This document shows, piece after piece, positions 7,042-16,445 of a DNA stretch of 64,000 nucleotides (position 1 is the first letter of the stretch; each line of letters starts with the position of its first letter). The DNA is from Candidatus Rhabdochlamydia oedothoracis (GTDB lineage Bacteria; Chlamydiota; Chlamydiia; Chlamydiales; Rhabdochlamydiaceae): positions 1,798,001 to 1,862,000 of the forward strand of contig NZ_CP075587.1 of the NCBI RefSeq assembly GCF_019453995.1, in the 5' to 3' direction. Under the pieces are notes generated by a model. That model saw nothing but the letters and a program-made list of their open reading frames with translations. It was not told the DNA's origin and searched no databases. A program made the translations under genes and the position numbers.

Positions 7042-8025
7042 TGTGTATTAAATGAACAAGGTAAGATTGTCCATGAAGGTTCAGAAAAAACAGATCCTGA
7101 TTTACTAGCAGATTATTTTTCCAAAAGAGATTTTCAAGAAATCGTTGTTGGCTTTGAAAGTGGATGTTTATCTCATTACCTAGTCACAGGATTTAGAAAA
7201 AGAGCTATAGATCCCCTATGTATGGATGCAAGGAAGCTGAGTACGATTCTTGCTTTGAAAATAAATAAGACAGACAAAAATGATGCACGAGGAATCGCAG
7301 AAGCTCTTCGATCAGGTATGTATACACGAGTACACTGTAAGCCCCAAGATTCAGTAGAAAAAAGTATTTTGTTAGTTTCCAGAAGAGCGCTAATTAAACA
7401 GCAAACGCAGTTAAAAAATACTGTAAGGGGCTTGCTTAAAAGTTACGGAATACGATTGGGATCTGTGGGATCCAAAAGATTTTCGTCTGTGGTTGTAAAG
7501 CAGATAGAAAAACAGGAAAAAAGTATTGTTCTGAGCATAACCTCTCTATTAAATACCTTTGATAAGGTAGTTGAGGAAGTAGAAAAACTGGATAAAGAAA
7601 TGCTTAAGCTGGTCAGTCAAGATAAAGAAGTACAACGGCTTATGACAATCCCTGGCGTAGGACCTGTAACAGCATTAACCTATAAAACAGAAATTTTTGA
7701 TCCCACTCGTTTTAACGATTCTAAATCAGTAGGAGCCTATCTTGGTATGACGCCTAAACAGTATGCCTCCGGAGAGGTGCAAAGACAGGGAAGAATTTCA
7801 AAATGTGGATCCAGTGAACTTAGATCTCTATTAGTTGAAGCCGGAATAGTAATGCTGACACGAAGTAAGAAATGGAGCAAGCTAAAAGCTTGGGGATTAA
7901 AAATCATGAGAAAAAAAGGAATGAAGAAAGCCGCCTTAGCAGTAGGTAGAAAGTTATCCGTAATTATGCATAAGATGCTGATTGAACAAAAAGAATTTAT
8001 TTACGGTGAGCCAAAGGCAGCTTAA
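7042..8025 (+). pseudogene. IS110-family transposase lacking its N-terminus
   Basis: Codes for residues from about 17 (VLNEQGKIVHEGSEK) to the end of the IS110 transposase, identical in nearly every base to the intact gene at 31842-32873. The N-terminal Asp-bearing strand (GLDVSMK) is missing because IS30 inserted here. The open frame continues upstream into the IS30 end from a TTG at 6958, giving a chimeric 355-codon ORF that begins MLKITIEILSSPAYSF. The fusion is fortuitous. Without the first catalytic Asp the protein should be inactive. Confidence 0.88.
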
Positions 8026-8357
8026 AAACGCATTTTTTTAGAAATAAAAACATTAGGAAAAGTGACTAAAATTTTTTGCAGGAGAAAAACGAAGAAATAG
8101 GTAAAGACGACAAATGAGTTGGCTCTTAGAAGCCGTAATATACATTGTCTTGCCCATTTCATTTCGGATAGCATAATGGAGCGAAGAATCTAAAATAGTT
8201 TTCTTCAAAAAGACTCCGCAGAGAACCCTGGACTTATCTCCCGCATTAAACTTTGCTGTCCTAAGATCTTAAAAAACGCCTTTTATTTTGCAAGCAAAAT
8301 ATCGGCTCGGAGAGCTTATGAAGAATTAAGAGAATTTATATTCCCCTTGTGTGCAAT
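8026..8357 (+). other. IS110 right-end non-coding region
   Basis: Long non-coding 3' part of IS110, ending with the inverted repeat TTGTGTGCAAT (8347-8357) that mirrors AATTGCACACAA at the left end. Nearly identical sequence follows the other two IS110 copies (27664-27996 and 32874-33148). It contains several short stems (GGCTCTTAGAAGCC; CGGCTCGGAGAGC). No ORF is supported. In the IS1111 branch of IS110, guide RNA is thought to lie downstream of the transposase, so this is the alternative bridge-RNA site. Confidence 0.6.
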
Positions 8358-8404
8358 AAAATCTATTTATGCAATTCTTAATTTGAAATCAAACTAGTAT
8401 ATTA

Positions 8405-8673
8405 TTATTTCCATCTTTGGAATAAAAAAGATGATAAAAATTCTAAGAGTATTCTTGAAATAGTTTTAAAAAAAATTGGTTGGCGAGGTCAGAAAGAAAT
8501 ACACTTCATACTTTTACAGTTATTCCCAAAAGATGGGTTGTAGAGCGTTCTTTTGCGTGGATAGAAAAATGTCGCAGGCTATGGAAAAATTGCGAAAGAA
8601 AACTACATACAAGCCTGAATATGGTGGTTCTTGCTTTTATTGCTCTAATTTTGAAAAGAGTTTAAACAGGCTC
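8405..8673 (+). mobile_element. IS5-family remnant with internal deletion
   Basis: Matches the middle of orfA (from CCATCTTTGGAATAAAAAAG) and then jumps, after GGCGAGGTCAGAAAG, to the last third of orfB (AAATACACTTCATAC...), ending in the right inverted repeat AAACAGGCTC at 8673. The left end is missing. It encodes only the C-terminal E-motif region (WVVERSFAW) and cannot be active. Confidence 0.8.
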
Positions 8674-8718
8674 TAAGAGCCTGAATATATTAACATTTTT
8701 ATACAAGGAAAATATAAT

Positions 8719-10152
8719 ATGATCGAATTGCCAGCCGTTCAATCACAAGACCCAAGGTCCTTTTGGGAATTACGCCATGGAGAGATTAGAGCTGTTGCAC
8801 GTCGTGTAACTGCTGCAGTGTCTAGCTTCTTCCAATTGGGTCTGCGCATTATTTCAGAAAGCTGGCGTCAACTCAGAGATAGAGTTATTGCACTTCTTCC
8901 AGAGAAAATGGCAATAAGGCTTGACCCTAGAATAATGCTCATTCGCATCATACTAGAAATGCCTCTTGATAAAAGAGCAGACTTTACTTGCAATATACTT
9001 GAGCTTATCTCACCTCAAATAGATCAAAATATCAAAAACACATTTATTAAAACTGTGGCAGAAAGTCTTACAAACGATGAAGGTAAGTTAGTGAGAAGTA
9101 TTCTTCCATTTGTCACTATCGAAATGTACTCTTCTAAAAATATAGAAATTACTCAGAAGAAAGTAGCTTCTATCCCTGTGAATGATAGAGAAGAAGTGAT
9201 CAGAATCTCTCGCTTACTAATGACCCCGGAAATGACAGCATATGACAGAGCCAGAATGCTTCGGGAAGTAGCTGCCTCTTTCTTACTAATCACTTCGAAA
9301 ATGATAGCAAATGAGATAGCCTCAATACTTCGGGAAGTAGCTGCTATCCCTGTGAATCAGAAAGAAGAAGTGATCAGAAGATCTCGCTTACTAATCACTC
9401 CGGAAATGAATACATATGACAGAGTCAGAATACTTCGGGAAGTAGCTGCTATCGTTGCGAATGAGAGAGAAGAAGTGATCAGAGTTCCACCCCGTATAGG
9501 AATGAACGTACACGAAAACGATCGTGATCAGCGAATGAAAGCAGCCATCGAATTGTTGTTTGATCGTCAAAAAGATATAACAATTGCCGAGATTCATGAG
9601 GCTAAGGATAACTTTGTTGCCTATCTTAAGAAATGCTCAATCGATAGCGAAAAAAAAGCGCTAGCACAACGAGCTCTTCTAGAACCAAGAAAGAATAATC
9701 AAGATTTTGGTCCTCTTATTAATGATGAGGGCTTCACTATACTGGGATTACAAATGTCAGGAGCAGATCTAATTGGTCGCCTTAGGATTTTTATATCGAA
9801 ACTACCTGAGAATGAACAAATAAATGCGCTAACCAGTATGATTTCTGCATTGAGCGACTCATATAATGACTGTAATACAAGAGTGTGTAATCAAGGAAAA
9901 ACACAAAGATTGGTAGTTGCTGTACTTCAAGGACGCCTTCCAGGAGTCAATATTGAAGGGGATGTTATTTCAATTACAACCGAGGCGGCTATGGAGATGT
10001 TCTTTAACATAAAAGCTCATCAGGAGATTGATAAATTTAAAGACTTGATAGAAGCTGCTAATCAATTTTGCAATGAGCATGTCCTTGTGAATAAAGATAC
10101 CTTTATTCTAGAGATCAAGGAATACGCTAGAGTGCAAGAAATAGAAAATTAA
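8719..10152 (+). CDS. Repeat-containing protein of unknown function (477 aa)
   Basis: I do not recognise the family with certainty. The centre (about 145-270) contains two to three copies of a unit of roughly 44 residues whose consensus is approximately LREVAAIPVN.REEVIR.S, then RLL.TPEM..YDR.R. The copies are also very similar at DNA level (GAAGTAGCTGCTATCCCTGT recurs). Such helical repeats suggest a HEAT-like scaffold for protein contacts. The C-terminal third holds a different domain with CNTRVCNQGKTQRLVVAVLQ. No signal peptide or membrane segment is evident. The start is preceded by AAGGA. It is a lone gene between IS remnants and is possibly a lineage-specific effector (inference). A similar leader sequence is duplicated at 28014-28055. 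Confidence 0.8.
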   Translation: MIELPAVQSQDPRSFWELRHGEIRAVARRVTAAVSSFFQLGLRIISESWRQLRDRVIALLPEKMAIRLDPRIMLIRIILEMPLDKRADFTCNILELISPQIDQNIKNTFIKTVAESLTNDEGKLVRSILPFVTIEMYSSKNIEITQKKVASIPVNDREEVIRISRLLMTPEMTAYDRARMLREVAASFLLITSKMIANEIASILREVAAIPVNQKEEVIRRSRLLITPEMNTYDRVRILREVAAIVANEREEVIRVPPRIGMNVHENDRDQRMKAAIELLFDRQKDITIAEIHEAKDNFVAYLKKCSIDSEKKALAQRALLEPRKNNQDFGPLINDEGFTILGLQMSGADLIGRLRIFISKLPENEQINALTSMISALSDSYNDCNTRVCNQGKTQRLVVAVLQGRLPGVNIEGDVISITTEAAMEMFFNIKAHQEIDKFKDLIEAANQFCNEHVLVNKDTFILEIKEYARVQEIEN

Positions 10153-10167
10153 ATTTATTTTTTCTTA

Positions 10168-10243
10168 GAGCCTGTTTAAAATCTTTTCAAAAGTGAGGAT
10201 ATTCTGGAGAAAGATTTGCAAAGAGTGTACAGGAAATATTAGA
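10168..10243. mobile_element. Rearranged 76-bp IS5 derivative, second copy
   Basis: Same fusion as at 5825-5901: an inverted IS5 terminus (GAGCCTGTTTAAAATCTTTT) joined directly to the internal orfB segment starting AGGATATTCTGGAG. It is followed immediately by the TATAGTGG end of a MITE-like element. Confidence 0.65.
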
Positions 10244-10244
10244 A

Positions 10245-10361
10245 TATAGTGGTTTCGATTCAATCGTATAGAAAAATAGCAGAAAACTTCAAAGTTCGAT
10301 CTCTTAAGAATTTCAAAGATCAATTTTTTAAAAAACTTACCTCAGGGAATCTAGTACTATA
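10245..10361. repeat. MITE-like element related to the 107-bp family
   Basis: Begins TATAGTGGTTTCGATTCAAT, the same end as the MITEs at 31737 and 53609, and ends GAATCTAGTACTATA, an imperfect inverted copy. The interior differs from the 107-bp family. It is a diverged member or a hybrid. Confidence 0.45.
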
Positions 10362-10373
10362 GCTCAAGAGATG

Positions 10374-10446
10374 TGGCCAGAGCCGGATTTGAACCGGCGA
10401 CACAAGGCTTTTCAGGCCTCTGCTCTACCGACTGAGCTATCTGGCC
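10374..10446 (-). tRNA. tRNA-Phe (GAA anticodon)
   Basis: 73 nt on the minus strand, GGCCAGA...TCTGGCC plus A discriminator, with a perfect 7-bp acceptor. The anticodon loop CTGAAAA gives GAA (Phe). The D-arm (GCTCAGTCGGTAGAGC) and T-arm (GCCGGTTCAAATCCGGC) are canonical. No CCA is encoded. Confidence 0.97.
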
Positions 10447-10502
10447 ATACGGATGTGAATCAAGAAAGATATAAAGCCAGATGATTTTTTGCAATAGATT
10501 GT

Positions 10503-12497
10503 TTATCTTTTATTAAAGTTTTGAGCACTGCTTTCTAATAACGCCATATCCTTTAAAATATTTAATGCCTCAGACATTTGCAGATCTTCTATTCCCCAAT
10601 TGCGATTTGCTGTTAAAGCATTTTGTTTTCCTTCTTTTTCTTGTTTTTTAATATCTAAAAATAGAGAAAAATTTTTATCACGACTAAGCCTTTGACTACT
10701 ATTTATTGTTAAAAGCGATTCCATTTGATTCCAGATAGAAACCTTTTTCTGCAGATTTGGCAAATAATGTTTTTGAAACCAATTAATCTGTTGAGGATTT
10801 ATATCTACTAAAGGATCTGCATACACCGATGGAATTCGATCGCATTTTAGAGGGTATTGCAAAAATCGCTCTCCTACATCATAGATAAAATACCGGGTAG
10901 GAACTACAATGTTAGCTTTTACTCCTTCGATTTGCGTAGAAGCTCCTGAAACAGTGTAATATCTACCGACGGTTACTTTAAAAAAAGAAGGCGCCTTTTC
11001 CCTTGTCACAGTTTGAAATTGAATCGTACCTTTTCCATAAGTTCTCTCATCCCCTATTACTAAGGCAACACCATAGTCTTGCAATGCTTGTGCGACAATT
11101 TCAGCAGCAGAAGCTGAAAGTTTTGAGGTCAAAATAACCAAGGGACCATCGTAATAATTCCTTCCATCTAATTCCCGCAAATATTGTATTTCTTCTTGGG
11201 CATATTTAGAAACAACGATCACCCCATTAGAAATGAAAAGACCTGCAACTTTAACTGCTTGCGTTAAAAACCCACCAGAATTATCCCTTAAATCTAACAC
11301 CAAACCATGCAGCTTACCTTGTTTTTTTAACTCTCTTAAAGCAGATCGAATATCTGCTTCACAACTTGAGCTGTCTTTACTTTCATAAAAAGAAGGAAGG
11401 GTAAGCTTTCCAATAATTCCATCCCCAAATGGCTCAAAAGCATATTTCAAACGATCTTGCTCCATAATGATTTTTTCTTTTTGTAGCGCTACAAAATAAC
11501 TCGTCTCTTGCTTATCTTGTATTCTTTTTAACTCTAATTCAATCTTGCGTTTGCTCCCATTTTGTAGGCTGTCTAAGACCTGTTCATAAGAGAGCTGAGA
11601 AGTAGATTTCCCATCAATGGATATAAGCACATCTCCCGGCATAATTTTTCCTGTGCGATAAGCAGGCCCTCCTTTAACTAAATCGCTAATGACAACCCCT
11701 TCAACAGATTCGGTTAATACTACACCAATTCCTTCGAATTGTTTTTCTAGACAAGTGCGCATTTCTATAGCTTCTTTAGGACTAAAATAGCAGGTATGTG
11801 CATCTAAACTCTTTGCCATAGCTTTAAGAACATGCATAGACATCTGTTCTTCTAAAACATTTTTAGTCAGCTTTTTACCCTGAGCGTCTACATCCAGATA
11901 AGCATTCTCTAAACGAGATAAACGCTTTTCCCACAGAGCAAATACCTTTTGAATATAAGCACCATCAAATTTTCTATTTGGGTTTTGTTTCCTCTCAAAT
12001 GCAATGATTTTTTGTAAATGGCTTTTAATCCTTGCTTGCAGTTCATCTTTACTACGAGGATAATCGGAATGAGCTTTGTGATTTGTGAATTCTTCGCCTG
12101 TTTTTATAAGCTCTTTTTGTATCAATACTCGATAAGCACGTTCTCTTTTAATAGCATTTTTAATTATGTTGTTTAATTCTTGAAAAACTGTGAAATAACC
12201 TTGTTTATATTGCTCTACCATTTGAGTTAACAATTCGTGGGATGGGTTAAGATAAGCATCAATTTCATCAAAAAGTAAATAATTTTTATTGTTATCAAAC
12301 TGCTCGATATAAATTCTTAAACTACGTTTAGCAAGCAACTCATTAAATTCTTTATGCTCTACATGGTAACGCAGCATCTCTTCCATGTTATTACGGATAG
12401 AAAAAACTGCTATACTTGGTTTTTTAAAAGTCCCCGTATTACCGGATACTAAAACCAGACCGAGTAAACTTATTAAAAAATTTTTAAATATCTTCAT
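10503..12497 (-). CDS. tsp: Tail-specific C-terminal processing protease (Prc/Tsp, S41)
   Basis: Periplasmic serine protease that degrades or trims proteins with nonpolar C-termini; the chlamydial Tsp has been linked to turnover of host and envelope proteins. 664 residues: an N-terminal signal (about 1-20), a helical N-terminal domain, PDZ at about 255-330 (GIGVVLTESVEGVVISDLVK, with the GDVLISIDG loop), and the S41 core with nucleophile Ser463 in SKLSASAAEIV and general base Lys489 in RTYGKGTIQ. The N-terminal extension and length match Prc rather than short CtpA. It is divergent from the rpsL operon, and tRNA-Phe lies immediately downstream. This tsp/rpsL neighbourhood is, from memory, conserved in Chlamydia. 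Confidence 0.94.
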   Translation of the reverse strand: MKIFKNFLISLLGLVLVSGNTGTFKKPSIAVFSIRNNMEEMLRYHVEHKEFNELLAKRSLRIYIEQFDNNKNYLLFDEIDAYLNPSHELLTQMVEQYKQGYFTVFQELNNIIKNAIKRERAYRVLIQKELIKTGEEFTNHKAHSDYPRSKDELQARIKSHLQKIIAFERKQNPNRKFDGAYIQKVFALWEKRLSRLENAYLDVDAQGKKLTKNVLEEQMSMHVLKAMAKSLDAHTCYFSPKEAIEMRTCLEKQFEGIGVVLTESVEGVVISDLVKGGPAYRTGKIMPGDVLISIDGKSTSQLSYEQVLDSLQNGSKRKIELELKRIQDKQETSYFVALQKEKIIMEQDRLKYAFEPFGDGIIGKLTLPSFYESKDSSSCEADIRSALRELKKQGKLHGLVLDLRDNSGGFLTQAVKVAGLFISNGVIVVSKYAQEEIQYLRELDGRNYYDGPLVILTSKLSASAAEIVAQALQDYGVALVIGDERTYGKGTIQFQTVTREKAPSFFKVTVGRYYTVSGASTQIEGVKANIVVPTRYFIYDVGERFLQYPLKCDRIPSVYADPLVDINPQQINWFQKHYLPNLQKKVSIWNQMESLLTINSSQRLSRDKNFSLFLDIKKQEKEGKQNALTANRNWGIEDLQMSEALNILKDMALLESSAQNFNKR

Positions 12498-12619
12498 CCT
12501 ATATAACCCTTGTTTATCTTTAATTATATGATAAGTCTAATTTTTAAAATTAAATTTCTCAATAAATGCTTAAGAAGCCTAGCTTAAAAATTTTTTAAAC
12601 TAGGTTTTTGATAATCTTT

Positions 12620-12648
12620 TTGCAAGAAATGTTGTTCCCAGTTATATT
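12620..12648 (+). promoter_or_regulatory. Promoter of the rpsL operon
   Basis: TTGCAA (12620-12625), a 17-bp spacer and TATATT (12643-12648). This resembles a sigma-70 type promoter, and it lies about 90 bp before rpsL. Confidence 0.55.
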
Positions 12649-12677
12649 TTCTTCCATGTTGTATGCTAAGAAGTAGC

Positions 12678-12709
12678 AGAAGCTTTTTCCTAAGGCTTCT
12701 TTTTTTAAT
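12678..12709 (+). terminator. Terminator-like hairpin in the rpsL leader
   Basis: AGAAGC pairs with GCTTCT across an 11-base loop and is followed by a run of seven T. It sits between the predicted promoter and the rpsL ribosome site (AGGAGAAGGGC at about 12720), so it could act as an attenuator rather than as the end of an upstream transcript; the upstream gene points the other way. Confidence 0.5.
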
Positions 12710-12735
12710 TAACTCGCTCAAGGAGAAGGGCAAAG

Positions 12736-13107
12736 ATGCCAACAATTAATCAATTAGTGCGTTTTGGACGCAAGTCAAAAAGAAAAAGAGAGAAGTCGCC
12801 TGCTCTACAAAATTGCCCGCAAAAGCGCGGTGTTTGTGTTCAGGTAAAGACAAAAACTCCAAAAAAGCCAAATTCTGCTTTAAGAAAGGTTGCATGGATA
12901 CGCCTATCTAATGGAAAAGAAATCATTGCTTATATCGGAGGAGAAGGCCATAACCTGCAAGAGCATAGCATCGTACTGGTCCGCGGCGGAAAAGTAAAAG
13001 ACCTCCCCGGTGTACGTTACCATATTGTAAGAGGAGCTCTTGATTGTGCTGCGGTAAAAGATCGAAAGCAATCCAGATCTAAATATGGCGCAAAGCGCCC
13101 TAAGTAA
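12736..13107 (+). CDS. rpsL: 30S ribosomal protein S12
   Basis: Small-subunit protein at the decoding centre, 123 residues. The canonical segments [33 protein letters not shown] and [13 protein letters not shown]-like (here [13 protein letters not shown]) are all present. The lysine of the KKPNSALRK loop, where streptomycin-resistance substitutions occur, is the wild-type residue. First gene of the str-type operon rpsL-rpsG-fusA-rpsJ; a strong AAGGAGAAGG ribosome site precedes the ATG. Confidence 0.98.
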   Translation: MPTINQLVRFGRKSKRKREKSPALQNCPQKRGVCVQVKTKTPKKPNSALRKVAWIRLSNGKEIIAYIGGEGHNLQEHSIVLVRGGKVKDLPGVRYHIVRGALDCAAVKDRKQSRSKYGAKRPK

Positions 13108-13237
13108 AGTAATCTTAGGATATCCAACATATGGAGATCCTGGCCCTCAACTGTCTCTTTTTTTAAGATAAAAGAGTCAATCGTGGGCCGAGCAAAGCAG
13201 CTCAAGTGAAGATCATTATTTTGAAAGAAGGAAAATT

Positions 13238-13711
13238 ATGTCAAGAAGACATCGTGCTACTAAAAGACAACCTGAGCCAGACCCACATTATAAAAGCGAA
13301 GTTGTGGCTAAATTGATTAATAAGACTATGATTAGCGGTAAAAAATCTACTGCTCGCCGTATTGTATATAATGCTATTGAAGCTTTTGCAAAGAAAATTA
13401 AATCTACCGACACTTTAAATGATTTTTTACAAGCTCTAGAGAATGCAAAACCTTCTTTAGAAGTAAAATCTCGCCGCATTGGTGGAGCTACTTATCAAGT
13501 TCCTATTGAAATCCCTGCCGATCGTCGAACTTCAATGGCCATGACTTGGATTATCAACTATTCTCGTGCTAAAGCCGGAAGGTCAATGGAAGAAGCTCTT
13601 TGTGCCGAACTTGTGGATTGTTACAACAATCAAGGTGCCACTATTAAGAAAAAAGATGATACACACCGCATGGCAGAATCAAATCGTGCATTTGCCCACT
13701 ATAAATGGTAA
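13238..13711 (+). CDS. rpsG: 30S ribosomal protein S7
   Basis: Head-nucleating 16S rRNA-binding protein, 157 residues, the normal length. It shows MSRRHRATKR at the start, LINKTMISGKKSTARRIVYN and the C-terminal ESNRAFAHYKW. The gap of 130 bp after rpsL is larger than usual and holds no ORF. GAAGGA precedes the ATG. fusA begins 9 bp after the stop. Confidence 0.98.
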   Translation: MSRRHRATKRQPEPDPHYKSEVVAKLINKTMISGKKSTARRIVYNAIEAFAKKIKSTDTLNDFLQALENAKPSLEVKSRRIGGATYQVPIEIPADRRTSMAMTWIINYSRAKAGRSMEEALCAELVDCYNNQGATIKKKDDTHRMAESNRAFAHYKW

Positions 13712-13720
13712 AGGAGTTAT

Positions 13721-15823
13721 ATGAGTCAACGACCGGAAAAAGATAAGTTAGAAAGGGTACGCAATGTTGGTATCATGGCGCATATTGATGCTGGTAAAAC
13801 GACTACAACTGAACGTATCCTCTACTATTCTGGACGCTCTCACCGCATTGGTGAAGTACATGAAGGTGCTGCAACTATGGATTTCATGGAACAAGAACGC
13901 GAAAGAGGCATTACCATTACTTCGGCATCTACCACTGTATATTGGCCGGATAAAGATGGGGAAGATTGTAAAATCAATATTATAGACACCCCAGGGCACG
14001 TCGATTTTACAGTAGAAGTAGAGCGTTCACTTAGAGTTCTAGATGGCGCTGTTGCGGTATTCGACGCAGTAGCGGGAGTACAACCTCAATCAGAGACCGT
14101 TTGGCGTCAAGCAGAGCGTTATCAAGTTCCGCGTATTGCATTTATTAATAAAATGGATCGCGTGGGAGCTGACTTCTTCATGGCTGTTGATTCTATGAAA
14201 GATAAACTAGGTGCTAATGCTATCCCTGTTCAATGCCCCATTGGGGCAGAAGGTAATTTTAAAGGGATGGTTGATTTAATCAAAATGAAAGCATATCTCT
14301 TTTTAGATGAGACTTTAGGTGCTAAATATGAAATAGCAGAGATCCCAAAGGATCTACTCTCTAAATGTCAAGAGATGCGTCAACAATTGCTCGAAGAACT
14401 AGCAACTGTTGATGAAAATGAAGAATTTATGACAAAGGTGTTAGAAAACCCAGACATCCTAACAGAAAATGAAATTCATATAGCTATTCGTAAGGCGGTT
14501 TGTCAAAATCGATTAAATCCAGTTTTGTGTGGAACAGCATTTAAAAATAAAGGGGTACAACCTTTACTGGATGCAATTGTTAACTGGATGCCCTCTCCCA
14601 TTGATCGAGGGTTAATTAAAGGAATTAATGCTGTCACAGATGAACAAATGACTTTAGAGCCCAAAGACGATGGGCCCCTAGCTGCTTTAGCATTTAAAAT
14701 TGCAACTGATCCTTATGTAGGGAGATTGACTTTTGTACGCATTTATTCAGGCGTTCTTTCTAAAGGAAGTACTTTAATGAATACAACAAAAGGCAAAAAA
14801 GAAAGAATCTCACGTCTATTAGAAATGCACGCGAATCAACGCAAAGATCGTGACGATTTCTTTACAGGAGATATCGCAGCTTGTATTGGCCTAAAATATA
14901 CTAGTACAGGGGATACCTTGTGTAGCGAAAACTCCCCTCTTTTATTGGAAAAAATGGAGTTTCCAGAACCTGTAATCTCTATGGCAATTGAGCCAAAATC
15001 AAAAGAGAATAGAGAAAGACTCTCCGTGGCTTTAGGAGCGCTCTCTGAAGAAGATCCTACGTTTCGCGTATTTACCAATGAAGAAACAGGTCAAACAATT
15101 ATTGCAGGAATGGGAGAATTACACCTAGAAATTCTTCGAGATCGCATGTGCCGCGAATTTTCTGTGGAAGCAAATGTGGGTAAGCCAGAAGTTGCCTATA
15201 AAGAAACTATTACAAAACCTTGTAAAACAGAAACAAAATACGTTAAACAATCTGGTGGACGTGGTCAATACGCACACGTTGTCTTGGAAGTCGAACCTAA
15301 TGAACAAGGTAAAGGCAATGAAGTCGTTAGCAAAATCGTCGGTGGCGTTATTCCTAAAGAATACATTCCAGCGGTTATTAAAGGGGTTAACGAAGGACTT
15401 ACAACAGGTGTCTTAGCGGGTTATGGCCTTGTCGATGTAAGAGTTTCCATTGTTTATGGCTCTTATCATGAAGTTGACTCAAGTGAAATGGCTTTTAAAA
15501 TCTGTGGATCAATGGCTGTTAAGGAAGCTGCGCGCAAGGGTTCCCCTATTTTACTCGAACCAATAATGAAGGTCGCGGTATCTACCCCAGAACAGTTTAT
15601 GGGAGATGTTATAGGTGATATTAATCGTCGCCGTGGTAAAATCCTCAATCAAATTACGCAAAAAGGGATAATTCTCATTGAATCAGAGGTCCCTTTAAGT
15701 GAAATGTTTGGATATTCTACACAGCTTCGTTCTATTAGTTCAGGACGTGCCAATTATGTAATGGAGCCTTCTCATTTCGAGCGCGTTCCTCAAAAAATTC
15801 AAGATACAATTGTGAAAAAATAA
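13721..15823 (+). CDS. fusA: Elongation factor G
   Basis: Translocase GTPase of translation, 700 residues. G1 is AHIDAGKTT, the switch regions are [11 protein letters not shown] and DTPGHVDFT, and G4 is NKMD. Domains II to V follow, including [14 protein letters not shown] and the C-terminal FGYSTQLRS. All catalytic motifs are intact. It is the third gene of the str operon. tuf, which follows fusA in many bacteria, is absent here and rpsJ comes next, as in other chlamydiae. Confidence 0.98.
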   Translation: MSQRPEKDKLERVRNVGIMAHIDAGKTTTTERILYYSGRSHRIGEVHEGAATMDFMEQERERGITITSASTTVYWPDKDGEDCKINIIDTPGHVDFTVEVERSLRVLDGAVAVFDAVAGVQPQSETVWRQAERYQVPRIAFINKMDRVGADFFMAVDSMKDKLGANAIPVQCPIGAEGNFKGMVDLIKMKAYLFLDETLGAKYEIAEIPKDLLSKCQEMRQQLLEELATVDENEEFMTKVLENPDILTENEIHIAIRKAVCQNRLNPVLCGTAFKNKGVQPLLDAIVNWMPSPIDRGLIKGINAVTDEQMTLEPKDDGPLAALAFKIATDPYVGRLTFVRIYSGVLSKGSTLMNTTKGKKERISRLLEMHANQRKDRDDFFTGDIAACIGLKYTSTGDTLCSENSPLLLEKMEFPEPVISMAIEPKSKENRERLSVALGALSEEDPTFRVFTNEETGQTIIAGMGELHLEILRDRMCREFSVEANVGKPEVAYKETITKPCKTETKYVKQSGGRGQYAHVVLEVEPNEQGKGNEVVSKIVGGVIPKEYIPAVIKGVNEGLTTGVLAGYGLVDVRVSIVYGSYHEVDSSEMAFKICGSMAVKEAARKGSPILLEPIMKVAVSTPEQFMGDVIGDINRRRGKILNQITQKGIILIESEVPLSEMFGYSTQLRSISSGRANYVMEPSHFERVPQKIQDTIVKK

Positions 15824-15839
15824 AAACAAACAAGTATAT

Positions 15840-16190
15840 ATGGCTAAAAAAGAAAAGAAGAAAATACGCATTTGCCTTAAAGGCTATGACCAACGCGTTT
15901 TAGACCGTGCTGTAATTGACATTGTCGAGACAGCAAAACGCACCGGAGCTAGGGTAGCAGGCCCCATTCCTCTACCTACTAAAAAGCAAGGGTATACTGT
16001 ATTAAGATCTCCTCATGGCGATCGTAAATCTCACGAGCAGTTTGAAATACGCACCTGTAGCCGTATGTTAGAAATCCTGGATCCAACATTAGATACACTT
16101 GACAAACTAAAAGTGCTTCCTGTTGCAGCTGGGGTACATATTACAGTTAAACAATTATCTTCTACAGGCAAACCGGCCAAAGCTGCTTAA
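15840..16190 (+). CDS. rpsJ: 30S ribosomal protein S10
   Basis: Small-subunit head protein, also the NusE antitermination factor. 116 residues, about ten longer than the E. coli protein because of a lysine-rich start ([18 protein letters not shown]) and a short C-terminal tail ([10 protein letters not shown]). Canonical motifs are [19 protein letters not shown] and [14 protein letters not shown]. It starts 16 bp after fusA and closes the operon; a hairpin with a T-tract follows. Confidence 0.97.
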   Translation: MAKKEKKKIRICLKGYDQRVLDRAVIDIVETAKRTGARVAGPIPLPTKKQGYTVLRSPHGDRKSHEQFEIRTCSRMLEILDPTLDTLDKLKVLPVAAGVHITVKQLSSTGKPAKAA

Positions 16191-16198
16191 AAAATAAT

Positions 16199-16232
16199 AA
16201 AAAACGATGAATATCGCTTTTTATTTTTAAGG
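16199..16232 (+). terminator. Rho-independent terminator after rpsJ
   Basis: AAAAACGAT, loop GAAT, then ATCGCTTTTT with one bulged base, followed by further T-rich sequence. It lies right after the last gene of the str operon. Confidence 0.6.
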
Positions 16233-16365
16233 AAGGATATAACATTCGTTGTATCCCTCTATTGCTTATTTATTTCTCTATAAAATAATATTTTCTTAAG
16301 ATTTAAAGGTCATTACGAAATTCCCATTCATCATTTCTAATGAAAATGCTAGACACATTATATCA

Positions 16366-16382
16366 AATTGACGCTGTCAATT
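16366..16382. promoter_or_regulatory. Palindrome AATTGAC-gct-GTCAATT upstream of the TraB-like gene
   Basis: A perfect 7-bp inverted repeat with a 3-base spacer, 20 bp before a consensus TATAAT (16402-16407), in the 5' region of the gene at 16446. The position suits an operator for a dimeric regulator. No factor can be named. Confidence 0.4.
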
Positions 16383-16445
16383 AAGTTTTGCAATTAATAT
16401 GTATAATCAATATTATTAATAATAATAAACCAACTTAGGACTATT

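Noticed and set aside
6958-8025. 355-codon IS30-IS110 fusion as a new gene
   Set aside because: The N-terminal 28 codons are IS30 end sequence read by accident from a TTG, and the catalytic N-terminus is missing.
14836-15078. Minus-strand frames inside fusA and other conserved genes
   Set aside because: Shadows of strongly coding plus-strand genes with no ribosome sites or recognisable products.
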